Source: Hexactinellida sp. DTS-2022 (lineage: Eukaryota; Porifera; Hexactinellida). From it: DNA of 64,000 nt. The position numbers and the translations under genes were made by a program. The stretch is from positions 1,550,001 through 1,614,000 of the forward strand of contig JAPNXP010000009.1 of the NCBI GenBank assembly GCA_028753945.1, given 5' to 3'. Shown one piece after another: positions 1 to 10,181 of this stretch. The notes beneath the pieces were generated by a model, which was not told the DNA's origin, did not search any database, and saw only the letters and a program-made list of their open reading frames with translations. Within the stretch, counting starts at the first letter, position 1. Every line of letters starts with the position of its first letter.

Positions 1-218
1 CACTGGAGCGAAGAGTAGCGCAACCGGCTTGAACTCACGCAACTATAACCTAGCATTATAATGTGTTGAGTTGCAGTCAGGTGGTAGTAACCGCGATTTG
101 TACACATTCCCAAGTTAGATATTTAATGTAATAAACAATATACACGATTACCTGTCGAACTCTTTAGTGTAATCTTAAATTCTTAATGGTCTTAATGGCG
201 ATCCCACAGCACTAATGC
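1..218. other. 3' flank of the focadhesin gene
   Basis: AT-rich DNA without a convincing reading frame. On the minus strand, about 95 bases past the focadhesin stop, there is an ATTAAA poly(A)-signal variant (TTTAAT at 122-127), which is a reasonable 3' end for that gene. Nothing else is recognised. Confidence 0.4.
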
Positions 219-3200
219 TCAGGAGAGTTTCAATAACAAATTACTCTGAATGAAGATAGCCTGAGCCATCATAGCCCACGGCCTAACGGAGACTACCTCG
301 TCCACACCACGGAGGTGAGGCAGCAAGGAGAACAGGAGAGCGCACTGCTCTGAGGCATAGCTTTCCTCCTCCAGGAGCTGAAAGAATAACAACAAACATT
401 CATAGATTCTCTTCAGGACAGGAACATACCTTCTCTCCTGTTGGGTAACTGAGGAGATATATATTAGAGTATTCGTCATTTCTGATAGGCAGAGGCTAAT
501 CTCAATACCCGAGTGTGTATCGTTAGGATGGGACAGCTGGGACTGAATTAGCATTGCGGACATACGAGATATTTCAGGGTTCATTAACGAGAGGATTAAA
601 ACTGAGTTGAACATAAGTGTGGACTGTTCTTCGACTGAGCTGAGAGCTTTGCTCTTCAGTTTGGGTTTAACGAGCGTTAAGAGCTCCAAACATACTTCGG
701 ACACAACCTCCGAAGGGAGGGTTCGTACCAGAGACAGCTGGGATAGAATAGCGTGGACAAAATGGGAAGAAACAGTTAGAGTGAGTGGGGGTAAGCTAAC
801 AAGGAAAGTGATGCAAGGTCTAATCCAATGGTATTCTCTAGTGCTGTTGAAGATGTGAGTTCGGAGCAATAGGAAGAACTCTCCTTCCTCAGGGATTAAC
901 TTGTTCCTGTCAGCAGGCGACAGGTGTGACAGACATTTAACAAGTGGCGGTATCGCGTCAGGACAACAAATATGATCCTCCATCGATTCAGTTAGGATAG
1001 CTTTAAGAGCAAATAGTATTACATCGCGTTTGAGCTGTTGGATAGTTGTAGTCTCTTTTTCTTCCATTAACTTAACCAATCCTTCGAGAATAAGAACAGA
1101 TAGGGATCGATCTTGAATTAGAAACATAAGCAAATTATTGAATCGGAATTGATCTGAACACAGATCGAAAACGCTACTAAGGTTATGAGCCAAAATCCGT
1201 CTACAATTCAGTCCAACCTTACTATTGTCGAGAGCAGTGTCTAGCAACCAGTGATCAAAAAGGAATGTGATCCTTTCTAGTTCTTGTTCTGTAGCATGAG
1301 ATTGTAGCTTGAAGATCAATTTAAGCAACGAACCGTGGATGGCATCAAGTTCTGTATATCGCTGGACACAAGTGATTAGATTACACCATGGATAGGTAGG
1401 TAGTGGCTTCTTGAGTCGACTCAGTTCTTCGAATATCGTAACAAACTTCTCGAGCTGTTGTTCCCCGGAGATGGCGCCACACTGCAGAGACTCCTCTAAG
1501 AATCCGAAGAGAGGCGTGAGCAGGGTGTTGTCGGGCAGGAGCTGGGAGGAGCTAGGTGTCCGGATGGATTCTGAGAAGTGCGAGTGTCGGGAGTGGACGA
1601 ATCCGAGCAGAGGCATCAGAGAGGAGAATCTGCTCTCCCTGTCTACTCTGGGGGATGTGAGGTCTAGGAACGCCCTCACGCCTTGTTGGAGGATTGAGTA
1701 GTGGGCGGGTGTTGGAGGGGGCAGGGCGCCAATGAGAGGCTGGAAAGTTCCAAAAACCGCGAGGATGGCCTGCAACAGGGAGGTGACGTCACCATCGGAG
1801 GATTGCTGCAAGAGAGCTCGCAGTTGGGAGAGCGTTCTCCCGATCAGGAGCTGCGAGGCCACGTGTCCGTAGCAGGCGGTGTGGGAGAGCAGAACGCAAA
1901 CAGCTGTGTGGGGGAACACGGCAGGCTGGTCTCTGGCTAGTTTGAGGAAGAGCGAGATAACCTCGTCACACTCCTGGAGAGATATCTCGCGCATCGAGTA
2001 GAGTCTGCAGGTGAGGACAGAGCACGCGAGGGCCGAGGCTCCCATCTGTCGGTCAGCTGATTCAGGCGCGCTGAGAGCATTCAACAGCTCCTGGTGTTTG
2101 CTCCGAATAAGAATGGCGTCATCAATTAGGAGCACACATGCGTACTGAGTGGGGTAGCTGCCCTGTTGTATAAGGAGAGAGCATCTCTGACTCAACTCGC
2201 TGAGCTTCTTGGCCGCAGGTCCCCCCTCCAGTCGGTAGGAGCGCTCTGCGCTGCGAATAGCGGATAGCGAGAGCGCGTACAGGGCGTCTAGCTGGGGAGA
2301 GGACTGCTGCGCGGCCAGCCAGGCTCTGATGAATAGACTGAGTGTGTTCGAGCTGAACTTCTGCTTCAAGTGAGCACCCATCACTCCTGCTAGGGCCCCA
2401 AGGGCGAGATAGGCTACTCCGCTCAAAGGTGTCAGATTCCGCGAGAAGTACATAGTTCCGGACTCATCAGTGAGAGAGTCCGTGGAGGCGCTCAGTAGGG
2501 GGGCGGAAGCAGCGAGCAATGCATTGATTAGAGACTGTATCGCTGCTTGCAGTCTGGAAGAGTGCAGCTCTCTCACGTTGAGAGCTAGCCCCACCATGAG
2601 CCACATGGCGCCCTGGGGGTTCTCCTGGCAGGTGGCGCTGTCCAGGAGATGGAAGAGGGACTCTGTGGGGGAGTGGCTGGGGGGGTCCGGTCGGTAGGAG
2701 GATAATGCGTCTCGCATGAATAGCTTGACGCCGTTAACCACCAGAAGGAATGTGTTTACGTCTGAGAGCGTGTCGAGAGGTGCGGAGTAGCTGAGGGAGC
2801 GCGACAGCAGTCTGAGGAACTGCAGCAGGAGCTTCTGCGGGGACTCGCTGTAGCGCCAGAGCTCTCTGCCCACGAATAGAACGGACACGGCCTGATGGGG
2901 GGACAGAAGGAAGGTGTCGGGGATGTCTCTCAGGTGCTTCAGCTTAGGGAGACAGTCCGTCAGCGCTTTGCCAGAGCTCCTGAGAGCCGCCTCGCCCCTC
3001 TCCACCTCCTGGCGGTGCTCCCTCGGGAACACAGCGGACCCCGCGGCCAGCTCCGCCCCCAGCCACCGAGAGAGCAGCTCTCCCAGCGCCTGGCAGCTGT
3101 CGGGGCTCAGACACTCGAGCCGCAGAACTCCGCCGAAGAGCGCGCCGCACTGGCGCCTGCACCTCCGGTCGGGGGACAGGTCCAGACAGTCCGGGAGGGA

Positions 3201-5357
3201 GAGCTCCCTGCGGAGACTCGCGGAGAACGGGTCCACCAGGAAGAGCTCCTGCAGGCTAAACTCGGAGAGAGCGGACACGGCGGCTGCCCGCGCCTGTTCG
3301 TGCGAGTGCGCAAGCAGCAGCATCAGCTGCTGCAGACTGCGGTACGCCAGCTCCTGATCTGAGGCCGCGGAGGGGTCCAGCAGTCGGGGGCAGAGCCGCA
3401 GCAGCTGTGCCGCCCTCTCTGCCACATTAGGGTCCCACGCAGCCGGGGCCTGGGTCCCCACAGCTGCGGCCAGCAGGGCCAGAGAGGCGGAGACGGACAC
3501 CGCCTCTGCGGCCGCCAGACTGGTGAGCGCGGAGAGCCCCACAGAGACGAGCAGACTGTGCTCGCCGGACTCTGTCAGCGCGCGCACCAGCGGGAGCATC
3601 TCCTCCCCGTGCACCGCGGGGCGCGTGGAGCAGATCTCCAGCACTGAGAGGGCCCGGGCCACGCGCCACTCCGCGGACGGAGACTGCATTTGAATCAGCT
3701 GCTTTACGTGCGGGTACACAGCGTCGTGCCGCTTCCACAGAGAGAGTAGCGCCCTGAGGGCGGCGGGCCGGAGGGGGGGCGTGTCTGCGAGGGAGAGCAG
3801 ACAGCGCAGGACGAGTATGACGCAGGCCGGATGAGTGGAGAGGGAAGCCAGCGTCTGGAGCGTGAGCAGGGTCTCCGCGGGAGAGGAGCACCTATCCATG
3901 GTTAGCAACAATAGGGCAATGAGCGGCGGGGCGAAGTTACTAGCAGTTTCCATGATGCGAGATATAATGCGTAGGAGCAGACGGATAATGAGTCTGGCCT
4001 CAGTCAGCTGATCGGGAGGGAGGGAGGGAGAGGAGAGCTCCGTCAGGAGAGAGGACACGATGCAGCAGAGCGCCAGAGGCTGCGAATCAGCTGTTGAACT
4101 GGACAGAGAGAGGAGCGTGTCTTGGCACCATCCGGTAACTAGGGAGAGCGGACAGACGAGGAGAAGAGAGGAGAGAGAGCAGAAGAGACTCAGTTCTCCG
4201 GTTGTTACGGAAGACACTTCTCCGGCGGACAACTCACGCAGCCTCGAGGCCGACCTCTCGACTCTCTTGGCAGCCGCCAGCAGCGAGGAGAGGAGACCGC
4301 AGTAGCGCGAGCTTACTTCCGGTCTGAGGCGCTCGAGGTTGAGCTGAGCTCCCAGCAGGGAGAACAGCAACAGAGAACGGGAGTCCCGCGTGACGTCAGA
4401 GACAGAATTGTCTCTGCACGTGTCCAGCGCTAGCTCGGCTATATCTGCCAGCTGCGGTGCCCACTGCACTAACTCGGGCCTCAGCAGGGACATACAGAGC
4501 CAGTGGATGGTCCCGCGGGACAGCAGGCGCGGCCGCAGCAGCAGGAGTCTCCGCAGCTTGTGTAGGAGCGGCAGAGCGGCCGCGGGAGAGACGGCAGTCA
4601 GCAGTGTGCTGTAGCACTGGGAGACTATCTCCGCGAGGGGGAGCCTGTCTGGGTAGGAGATAGCCAGGTCCAGCAGCGACTGCATAAGCTGTGTTCTAAT
4701 CGGAGACTCAGACTCGTACACCGCAGCTAGTAGCAGCAGGCGAGTCAGCGAATAGGGCACGCCAGCTGGAATGCTGGGGATATAAATGATCTCCGACAGA
4801 GTGGCAATGACGTGTGGTCGCTGCGCGGTGAGCTGAGGGTCGATGAGTATCTGGGCGAGACAGGGCCAGAGCGCTAGCAGAGCTCGGGGAGCGCCGTGGC
4901 TGGAGAAGAGAGAGAGTATCGTAGAGAGAACAGAATCAGGACAGGAAGAGAAGGCTAGAGCCAGAGGGTGCTGGTTGGTATGCAGATTATATCTGTTAGC
5001 TGTGTTTAGTGCCAACAGCAAATCCCCCATGAGAGATACAACTGGGAGAGTGTGTAGGCACGAGGCTAGCTTGCTGATCAGCTGAGCAATCAGCTCCGAG
5101 GCAGACAGCTGATCGGTCTCATGCAAACGCCTCAGCCCCCAACAGCTAGCCTCCACTGCGCCCACCTCCCCGCACTCCAGCCCAGAGAGGAACAGTTTGA
5201 GGGTGTGTGCGGAGGCAGGAGATACGGGGAGAGTAGTCTCATGGCAGGAAGCTGATTCTTTTAAGTGACGAGTTACCTCTTGGACCTGTAAGTTGAGAGA
5301 TGGAAATTGTAGAGCAGAAATAAATTGAGAACAAGTATACTGAAACCCAGAAGCCAT
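219..5357 (-). CDS. FOCAD: Focadhesin (FOCAD) homologue, 1712 aa, single exon
   Basis: One uninterrupted 1712-codon frame, close to the roughly 1800 residues of vertebrate focadhesin. It is almost entirely leucine-rich helical (HEAT/ARM-like) repeat. Recognition rests on short conserved blocks recalled from the family: an N-terminal NQHPLALAFSSCPDS segment near residue 125, and near residue 535 ALLSLWKRHDAVYPHVKQ followed by EICSTRPAVHGEEML, which parallels the LWEKQDRVYP...RPYQHGADML region of vertebrate focadhesin. Known vertebrate roles are focal-adhesion association and support of the SKI mRNA-surveillance complex; function here is inferred. The ATG at 5357 is the first in frame and the stop is at 219-221. 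No signal peptide or transmembrane segment is evident. Two oddities: no intron despite the length, and a middle third (about 2.0-4.7 kb) far richer in G+C than the flanks. Confidence 0.85.
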   Translation of the reverse strand: MASGFQYTCSQFISALQFPSLNLQVQEVTRHLKESASCHETTLPVSPASAHTLKLFLSGLECGEVGAVEASCWGLRRLHETDQLSASELIAQLISKLASCLHTLPVVSLMGDLLLALNTANRYNLHTNQHPLALAFSSCPDSVLSTILSLFSSHGAPRALLALWPCLAQILIDPQLTAQRPHVIATLSEIIYIPSIPAGVPYSLTRLLLLAAVYESESPIRTQLMQSLLDLAISYPDRLPLAEIVSQCYSTLLTAVSPAAALPLLHKLRRLLLLRPRLLSRGTIHWLCMSLLRPELVQWAPQLADIAELALDTCRDNSVSDVTRDSRSLLLFSLLGAQLNLERLRPEVSSRYCGLLSSLLAAAKRVERSASRLRELSAGEVSSVTTGELSLFCSLSSLLLVCPLSLVTGWCQDTLLSLSSSTADSQPLALCCIVSSLLTELSSPSLPPDQLTEARLIIRLLLRIISRIMETASNFAPPLIALLLLTMDRCSSPAETLLTLQTLASLSTHPACVILVLRCLLSLADTPPLRPAALRALLSLWKRHDAVYPHVKQLIQMQSPSAEWRVARALSVLEICSTRPAVHGEEMLPLVRALTESGEHSLLVSVGLSALTSLAAAEAVSVSASLALLAAAVGTQAPAAWDPNVAERAAQLLRLCPRLLDPSAASDQELAYRSLQQLMLLLAHSHEQARAAAVSALSEFSLQELFLVDPFSASLRRELSLPDCLDLSPDRRCRRQCGALFGGVLRLECLSPDSCQALGELLSRWLGAELAAGSAVFPREHRQEVERGEAALRSSGKALTDCLPKLKHLRDIPDTFLLSPHQAVSVLFVGRELWRYSESPQKLLLQFLRLLSRSLSYSAPLDTLSDVNTFLLVVNGVKLFMRDALSSYRPDPPSHSPTESLFHLLDSATCQENPQGAMWLMVGLALNVRELHSSRLQAAIQSLINALLAASAPLLSASTDSLTDESGTMYFSRNLTPLSGVAYLALGALAGVMGAHLKQKFSSNTLSLFIRAWLAAQQSSPQLDALYALSLSAIRSAERSYRLEGGPAAKKLSELSQRCSLLIQQGSYPTQYACVLLIDDAILIRSKHQELLNALSAPESADRQMGASALACSVLTCRLYSMREISLQECDEVISLFLKLARDQPAVFPHTAVCVLLSHTACYGHVASQLLIGRTLSQLRALLQQSSDGDVTSLLQAILAVFGTFQPLIGALPPPTPAHYSILQQGVRAFLDLTSPRVDRESRFSSLMPLLGFVHSRHSHFSESIRTPSSSQLLPDNTLLTPLFGFLEESLQCGAISGEQQLEKFVTIFEELSRLKKPLPTYPWCNLITCVQRYTELDAIHGSLLKLIFKLQSHATEQELERITFLFDHWLLDTALDNSKVGLNCRRILAHNLSSVFDLCSDQFRFNNLLMFLIQDRSLSVLILEGLVKLMEEKETTTIQQLKRDVILFALKAILTESMEDHICCPDAIPPLVKCLSHLSPADRNKLIPEEGEFFLLLRTHIFNSTREYHWIRPCITFLVSLPPLTLTVSSHFVHAILSQLSLVRTLPSEVVSEVCLELLTLVKPKLKSKALSSVEEQSTLMFNSVLILSLMNPEISRMSAMLIQSQLSHPNDTHSGIEISLCLSEMTNTLIYISSVTQQERRYVPVLKRIYECLLLFFQLLEEESYASEQCALLFSLLPHLRGVDEVVSVRPWAMMAQAIFIQSNLLLKLS

Positions 5358-5467
5358 ACAGTAAATAGTTTAGTTCCAAATTCCAATATAAAACTAAATT
5401 CCACTTTGTACACTTGAGTATCTTATTACAACAATTTAATTATTAAAAGTAAACATAATAATTAAAA

Positions 5468-5587
5468 AAATCAAAAATTGCAGCTGTGCCGACGCATGTT
5501 CCTTTGGTGGCACAATATCTTGATGGTGGTTTATTGATAGTGCCTCCAAGGAAATGCTGTCGGCACAGCTGCAATTTTTGATTTTTC
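5468..5587. repeat. MITE family G copy 1 (GCAGCTGTGCCGAC ends)
   Basis: About 120 bp, nearly palindromic. The ends read TTGCAGCTGTGCCGAC and its complement, and the centre contains GGTGGCACAATAT and ATAGTGCCTCC. The same family recurs at 10290, 29115, 33145, 35610, 37098, 46294 and 47142. No coding capacity. Confidence 0.8.
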
Positions 5588-5851
5588 CGTCAAGTCATCA
5601 TCACTATGAAGGTGTAAAATTATTTCAGAAAGGTGTTTCAGAAGGCAACGACCCTTAAGAGTAGTGGAAGTTTCCATTTAGCTCACTTCATTTGAGAGAT
5701 ATTCAAGTTTCAGTAGAATATAATAGGTGATTAGTTAGCATTTTTTAAGTGCGTGTTGGGTATTCATCCAACTCCAACCAACCCATGCGAATTATTTAAT
5801 TCACAAAATTGTAAAACTAAATTTTTTTGACTATGTCATCATTACCTCAAG
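5588..5851. repeat. Dispersed repeat, inverted partner of 32868-33140
   Basis: The GTCATCATC...AAGGTGT-bounded segment matches, in reverse, the DNA next to another family-G MITE at 32868-33140. Shared blocks include the CCAACCAACCCAT region and TTTCTGAAATAATTT. It probably belongs with the neighbouring MITE as a larger non-coding element. Confidence 0.6.
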
Positions 5852-5861
5852 GTGTCAGACC

Positions 5862-6107
5862 ATGGGCGCCGAAACTCTCAAACGCTAGGGGGGTGTGACG
5901 TAATATTCAAATGTCAAAGTTAAAAAAACAATGCGTATGGGGATAAAATCAATGTTGGATGGGGATAATTGTAATAGATATATACATCATCAACTGAAAT
6001 TTATACAAACTCATTATGGAATCAGTAATTTTCCATTTTTCTTCCCTGACTTCTCCTCGGTCAGGGGGGGTGACACCCTCCCTGACCCCCCCACTTTCGG
6101 CGCCTAT
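5862..6107. mobile_element. Non-autonomous DNA transposon, 246 bp, 10-bp TSD
   Basis: The ends are ATGGGCGCCGAAA and TTTCGGCGCCTAT (imperfect inverted repeat). The element is flanked on both sides by GTGTCAGACC (5852-5861 and 6108-6117), a perfect 10-bp target-site duplication. The TSD length suggests a MULE-like mobiliser; that is inference. Confidence 0.75.
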
Positions 6108-6460
6108 GTGTCAGACCCACTTCAGTCTTGTATTTGTGGTACGTGGCATAAGGACCAATTGATAAATTGAAAGTTTGTTTCTATCTTGTATCATCTCTGA
6201 GATTGATGAAATTTAGCTAATTAGTAGTATAAATATTTAATTAGTTTATTAATTATTTAATTAACACCATTATTATATACAGCAAAATAAAATAAATTCA
6301 ATTATTTGCAATTATTATTAATTTAAATTGAATTTCACTATCATATTTGAATTCAGCGATTCGATAACCCCAATAATCTAATTGGAACCGTTGTTTTGAC
6401 AAAAATGGTCCCCCCTACTACTAATTATAATTACTTAATAGAATTGTTATGTATTAGTGT
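6108..6460. other. AT-rich intergenic repeat DNA
   Basis: No gene seen. The ATAAGGACCAATTGAT stretch near 6148 and the GCAAATAATTGAA-type stretch near 6300 recur near 37240 and 38290, so this is part of an old dispersed repeat. Confidence 0.5.
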
Positions 6461-6760
6461 CAGGGGTTTATCTAGGATTTTCGTGGCTGACACTTTATTA
6501 TGGAGGTATAAATTTTCCGGCACCCTAAAGGTATTAGCCATAATACATAATCAGTATAATTCAATGATGCGGCACTATTTTAATTAAGGAGGTAAATTGC
6601 TACGGTGCACAAACATTGTTTATCCAAGCATTTCTGGACCAGAAAATCTGGCCATACACACCCGGCACCTAAATCGAATCGCAATTCACGCACTTTTTCA
6701 CCACAACTGATGCCTGGCCGGAACTTAAAAGTGCCGGCCAGGCACCTAGATAAACCCCTG
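6461..6760. mobile_element. hAT-like MITE, 300 bp
   Basis: The ends CAGGGGTTTATCTAGG and CCTAGATAAACCCCTG form a perfect 16-bp inverted repeat of the CAGGGG type common in hAT non-autonomous elements. The target duplication is not clean. No coding potential. Confidence 0.7.
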
Positions 6761-7500
6761 AAATTTAGTGTATTAGTAGTATTAGTAGTGTTCTACGTAT
6801 TTGTTCATAATATTGTCATATTTTGACAAAATGGTCCCTACAAAATTGGTCTCCCACTAGTGATTACTTAATTCATAGGAAAATAGTTTTCTACTTTGGT
6901 TTTGTTATTTATACGTATTTCAAATTACCTAATACAGTCAGGTTTTTTTATTATGGACATCCAAGGGACCAAAAATTGTGTTCATAATAGAGAGACTTCA
7001 TAATAAGCGAACCCAGATTAATATAAACCCTATGTAAGTTGTTAAATTGGGATCGTAGGGTTTGTTCATAATAAAAAATCTTCATATTAATTAATTAGTA
7101 GTAGGGGGGACCACTTTTGCAGGGGGGACCAGTTTTGTTCAGTACCATGGATATTTGACAAAACTGGTCCCCCCGGACCAGTTTTGTAGGGGGGACCATT
7201 TTTTTTCAAAACAGAACTAATTAATGAATTAATTTAATACTTCGATGAATTAATTTAATACTTTAGATGAATTAATTAATTTCATTTCTGATCACTATGC
7301 ACATTGTTTATTTATATGATTTCTATTGAGCTTTGGAGAGCAAGAATTGGAGGCTGGGGAGGAAAAGGTAGATTACCTAGAGGATGTGATGAGACCCAGA
7401 ATTTCTACTCCATTACGAAACAGGCGGATTCGATACTAGCACTATCATGTTGCCTGTTGTTGGTAGTGATCAGGATACTCCTAGGACCTAGTGTCATGTA
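6761..7500. other. AT-rich DNA with GGTCCCCCC repeats
   Basis: No gene seen. A short motif ACAAAACTGGTCCCCCC and its complement recur several times between 6830 and 7210, partly as a palindrome around 7150-7190. This looks like a small transposon end or simple repeat. Confidence 0.4.
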
Positions 7501-7660
7501 GCGGCATAGTCCGATGCGCTACTGAAGATGAGTCACTCCCAGGAGGTTTAGGTGCTGCTAGAGTCCGCGAGGGACAGGAGCGAGAGCAGACCTAGGTGTG
7601 CGCTGACGGAGCTGCTAGGCAGCGAGAGAGGTCAGGCACACCGGTCGCAGTGAACGTACC
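7498..7660 (+). other. GC-rich structured leader upstream of ribozyme
   Basis: A GC-rich island in AT-rich surroundings. It opens with an inverted pair GTAGCGGCAT / ATGCGCTAC (about 7499-7523) that can form a hairpin, then runs directly into the hammerhead at 7660. It probably belongs to the same retroelement-like leader; no reading frame is supported. Confidence 0.45.
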
Positions 7661-7717
7661 GAGGGTAGAGGACTGGACCGTCCTCCTGATGAGGCCTATG
7701 GAGGGCCGAAACCCTTG
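7660..7717 (+). ncRNA. Hammerhead ribozyme, complete core, GUA cleavage site
   Basis: All hammerhead parts are present in order on the plus strand. Stem III 5' strand is CGAGGGT, then cleavage triplet GTA (cut after 7667). Stem I is GAGGA (7668-7672) with TCCTC (7681-7685) around an 8-nt loop. The core CTGATGAG is at 7686-7693, stem II is GCC/GGC with a 7-nt loop, and the core CGAAA is at 7707-7711. The stem III 3' strand CCCTTG follows, with one G-U pair. Cleavage would leave an RNA starting 61 bases before the 2A-containing frame opens. In-line self-cleavage is inferred from the intact core. Confidence 0.85.
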
Positions 7718-7728
7718 AGTGGCGGTGA

Positions 7729-7926
7729 TGCCACTTGGACCGTTCGAGCTGGCAATGGTGGCAGCTTGATACAGCGAGGTCCCATAGCTTCCTTACACTA
7801 GTGATTGGTGGAGTAGAGCTAAATCCTGGACCTACCGGAGGAGATCCTAATGCCTCATCTCCTGAAGAAGAGTTTTCATCTGAAACGGGTAATTATTTCA
7901 TTGTCATTAATTATGAAGTTTATTGA
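7729..7926 (+). pseudogene. 2A-like peptide leader of a probable retroelement ORF
   Basis: The open frame encodes a hydrophobic run (SHSFLTLVIGG) followed by VELNPGPT, the 2A/CHYSEL ribosome-skipping signature (consensus D-V/I-E-x-N-P-G-P), here with glycine in place of the usual aspartate. In invertebrates and trypanosomes such motifs sit at the N-terminus of non-LTR retrotransposon ORFs and of some NLR genes. No in-frame ATG precedes the motif (a stop lies at 7726-7728; TTG at 7735 is the first near-cognate codon), so this is either decayed or non-AUG-initiated. The frame ends at 7926, just before the transposon inserted at 7949, so the downstream ORF may have been cut off. No reverse transcriptase is visible nearby. 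Confidence 0.6.
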
Positions 7927-8456
7927 TTAAGTATTTTTGCATATTTTCGGACATACCTAATTTCCGGAACGGGACGGTACGGAACGGTACCATTCCGGAA
8001 AATCAAAGTACCTAAATTACGGAATTCCGCGGAACGGTTCCGGAAAATATGAATACCTAATTTCCGGAACGAAATTATTCCGGAAATTCAAATGCCTATT
8101 TTCCGGAATATTCGATTCCGGAAATTATAAATGCCTAATTTCAGGAACAAATTTATTCCGGGAATTTAAATACCTAATTTCCGGAATATACGATTCCGTT
8201 AATTTTGATCCCTAATTTCCAGAACAAAGATACCTCCTTTCACTTAACCCTCGATCGAAAGATATGTGCAATCCCGTGGATTCCCTACCGAGACCCCGAG
8301 TAAACCAAAATAGTGATTCCTATTTCCAATCTTCCTTTCCCGTCTAAAATTCCTATTTTTTATTCTTTTACCCCCGGCCCTAAATCATTAGCGTTTTAGG
8401 GCCCGATTAGTCCGAAATCGCTAAATGTAGGGACCAGTCCAGTGATAGAGACTAGA

Positions 8457-8583
8457 CCTCTGCGCGGGTTAATTCATTAATTAATGCGGGTCGCGGGACC
8501 CGCAACCCGCGGGTTCATGCGGAACAAAGGATCTGAATATTTTTCGGGGCGGGGGCGGCACCCGTATACGACCCGCGCAGAGG
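8457..8583. repeat. Short GC-rich inverted-repeat element
   Basis: The ends CCTCTGCGCGGGT and ACCCGCGCAGAGG form a 13-bp perfect inverted repeat around more GCGGGT/ACCCGC inversions. MITE-like and nested in the 7949-9585 element. Confidence 0.55.
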
Positions 8584-8730
8584 ACTTCTTAAAATATTCC
8601 AATATTATTAGTCATACTAACTAAGTGTCGCACTCAGGAAGGAGGGCAGTGATACAATGTGCATTTTACAACGAGAGTTATCATTAATTAAAAACGTATG
8701 TAAGTCCCTAAACACTAAGTATGTATAAGT

Positions 8731-8982
8731 AGGGTGACCATTTTCCAATTTTTTGCCTGGACAGTCCAGGTTTTTTACAATAAATATGCGATGTCCAGTA
8801 ATTTTCTAAATTGTCCAGGTTTTATTTCCAGTTATTTTTTATTATCATCCAATTGTCTCCGATTCGCACACAATAAACTAATAGTGTCCACTTTTTTATA
8901 ACCTGTGTCCAGGATTGTCCAGGATTTTTGTCGAAATTTTGAGAAATGTCCAGGTTTTGGCCCAAAATCCTCTCGTCACCCT
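8731..8982. mobile_element. Nested MITE, 252 bp, 10-bp TSD
   Basis: Begins AGGGTGACC and ends GTCACCCT. ATGTATAAGT is duplicated perfectly at 8721-8730 and 8983-8992. The interior repeats TGTCCAGG motifs. It is inserted in the 7949-9585 element and is therefore younger. Confidence 0.8.
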
Positions 8983-9585
8983 ATGTATAAGTGACACTTG
9001 TCGGACGTGTAGACTGTAGACAAGGTGGTGTAGAGCACCACCATCACCAAATGTTCTCACGCACGTACACACTACATACTGATGAAATCTGAGTTACTAC
9101 CTAATTGAAAGTCCAACTAATACCACTCCTGTAATTTATTTATAGTTAGGGTTCTAGTATTTAAATTGTTAATTTAGGTACTTGAGCTGGGATAGATCAA
9201 CTAAAGATTGATTAATTAAACCTATAACAATATATTCAATCTATGCAAAACGCGGGGTCCCTAAATCGCTAGCGATTTAGGGCACCCCCTAGAACACAAT
9301 AGGTTAGCTATTTCGGCCCCTGGGTCCCTAAACGCCCTTACACCGGTTTGTTTCATTTTATCTTGATAATTTAGCACATTTAGTACAAAATAGTATATCA
9401 GAATGCAAAACCAAATGTTGTTAAAGTCTATAATAACCAAATTAACCGATAACATGGGGGTCTATCTCGTTCCGTAATTTAGGTACTTAAATTTCCCGGA
9501 ATGGTACCGTTCCGTAATTTAGGTACTTTGATTTTCCGGAATGGTACCGTTCCATACCGTCCCGTTCCGGAAATTAGGTATGTCC

Positions 9586-10181
9586 ATATTTTCGAAGCGA
9601 ATTATCCATTTAATTAATTTAATTCAATAACTATGAAAGGATGTCATCGATAATTCTTAAAATGTGAATAGTTAACGGGTTTTTGCATAAATCAACCATC
9701 TTCTCCTTACACTATCACTGATACTATAAGGGGCAGACGTATTATACGTATTACATTACAAACTATGCTGCTTGATAATTACTGTTAGTTTTTACTGAGC
9801 CGACTATACTATAGCATAGTGGCCCAGTATTGAAATCACTGCCTTTATTATTACTGTGCCGACTATACTATAGTATAGTGGCCCAGTTCTAATCTTACTA
9901 CCTTTATTATTTTTATTATTATTTTTTCTCCGTAGACGGTGCCCTGGGCACACCTTTATACATTGAGGACTGAAACTTGGCATGTAGATGCGGAGTAATT
10001 TAATTGGTCGAGAGTAAGAAATCTTTAATTCACTGCACATATTGAGGTTTAGTCATTACCTGCATGACTCCACCTGTATCATTTCAGTTTAGCTAATTCT
10101 ATTGAAGTACAAATTAATTCTAGCGAAGTATAAATTAAAATATAAATTATATAATTGTTATCTTTTTCATTATTTCACTTT
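9586..10181. other. Repeat-rich intergenic DNA
   Basis: Two copies of a short palindromic motif (GCCGACTATACTATAG...TATAGTGGCCCAGT) lie near 9800 and 9860. They are followed by a CTCCGTAGACGGTGCCCTGG block near 9929 that recurs at about 46422. No gene recognised. Confidence 0.5.

Larger units (their letters stand above)
7949..9585. mobile_element. 1.64-kb fold-back transposon with TTCCGGAA subterminal repeats
   Basis: The ends GGACATACCTAATTTCCGG and its complement continue as inverted repeats for about 150 bp. They are built from alternating TTCCGGAA and TACCTAAATTACGGAA units. ATATTTTC is duplicated at 7941-7948 and 9586-9593 (8-bp TSD). The interior has no transposase and contains at least two smaller elements. 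It is non-autonomous; the 8-bp TSD is compatible with hAT. Confidence 0.8.

Noticed and set aside
2895-3891. Several sizeable frames on both strands within 2.9-3.9 kb
   Set aside because: Antisense and shifted-frame shadows of the GC-rich centre of the focadhesin gene; low-complexity composition and no independent homology.
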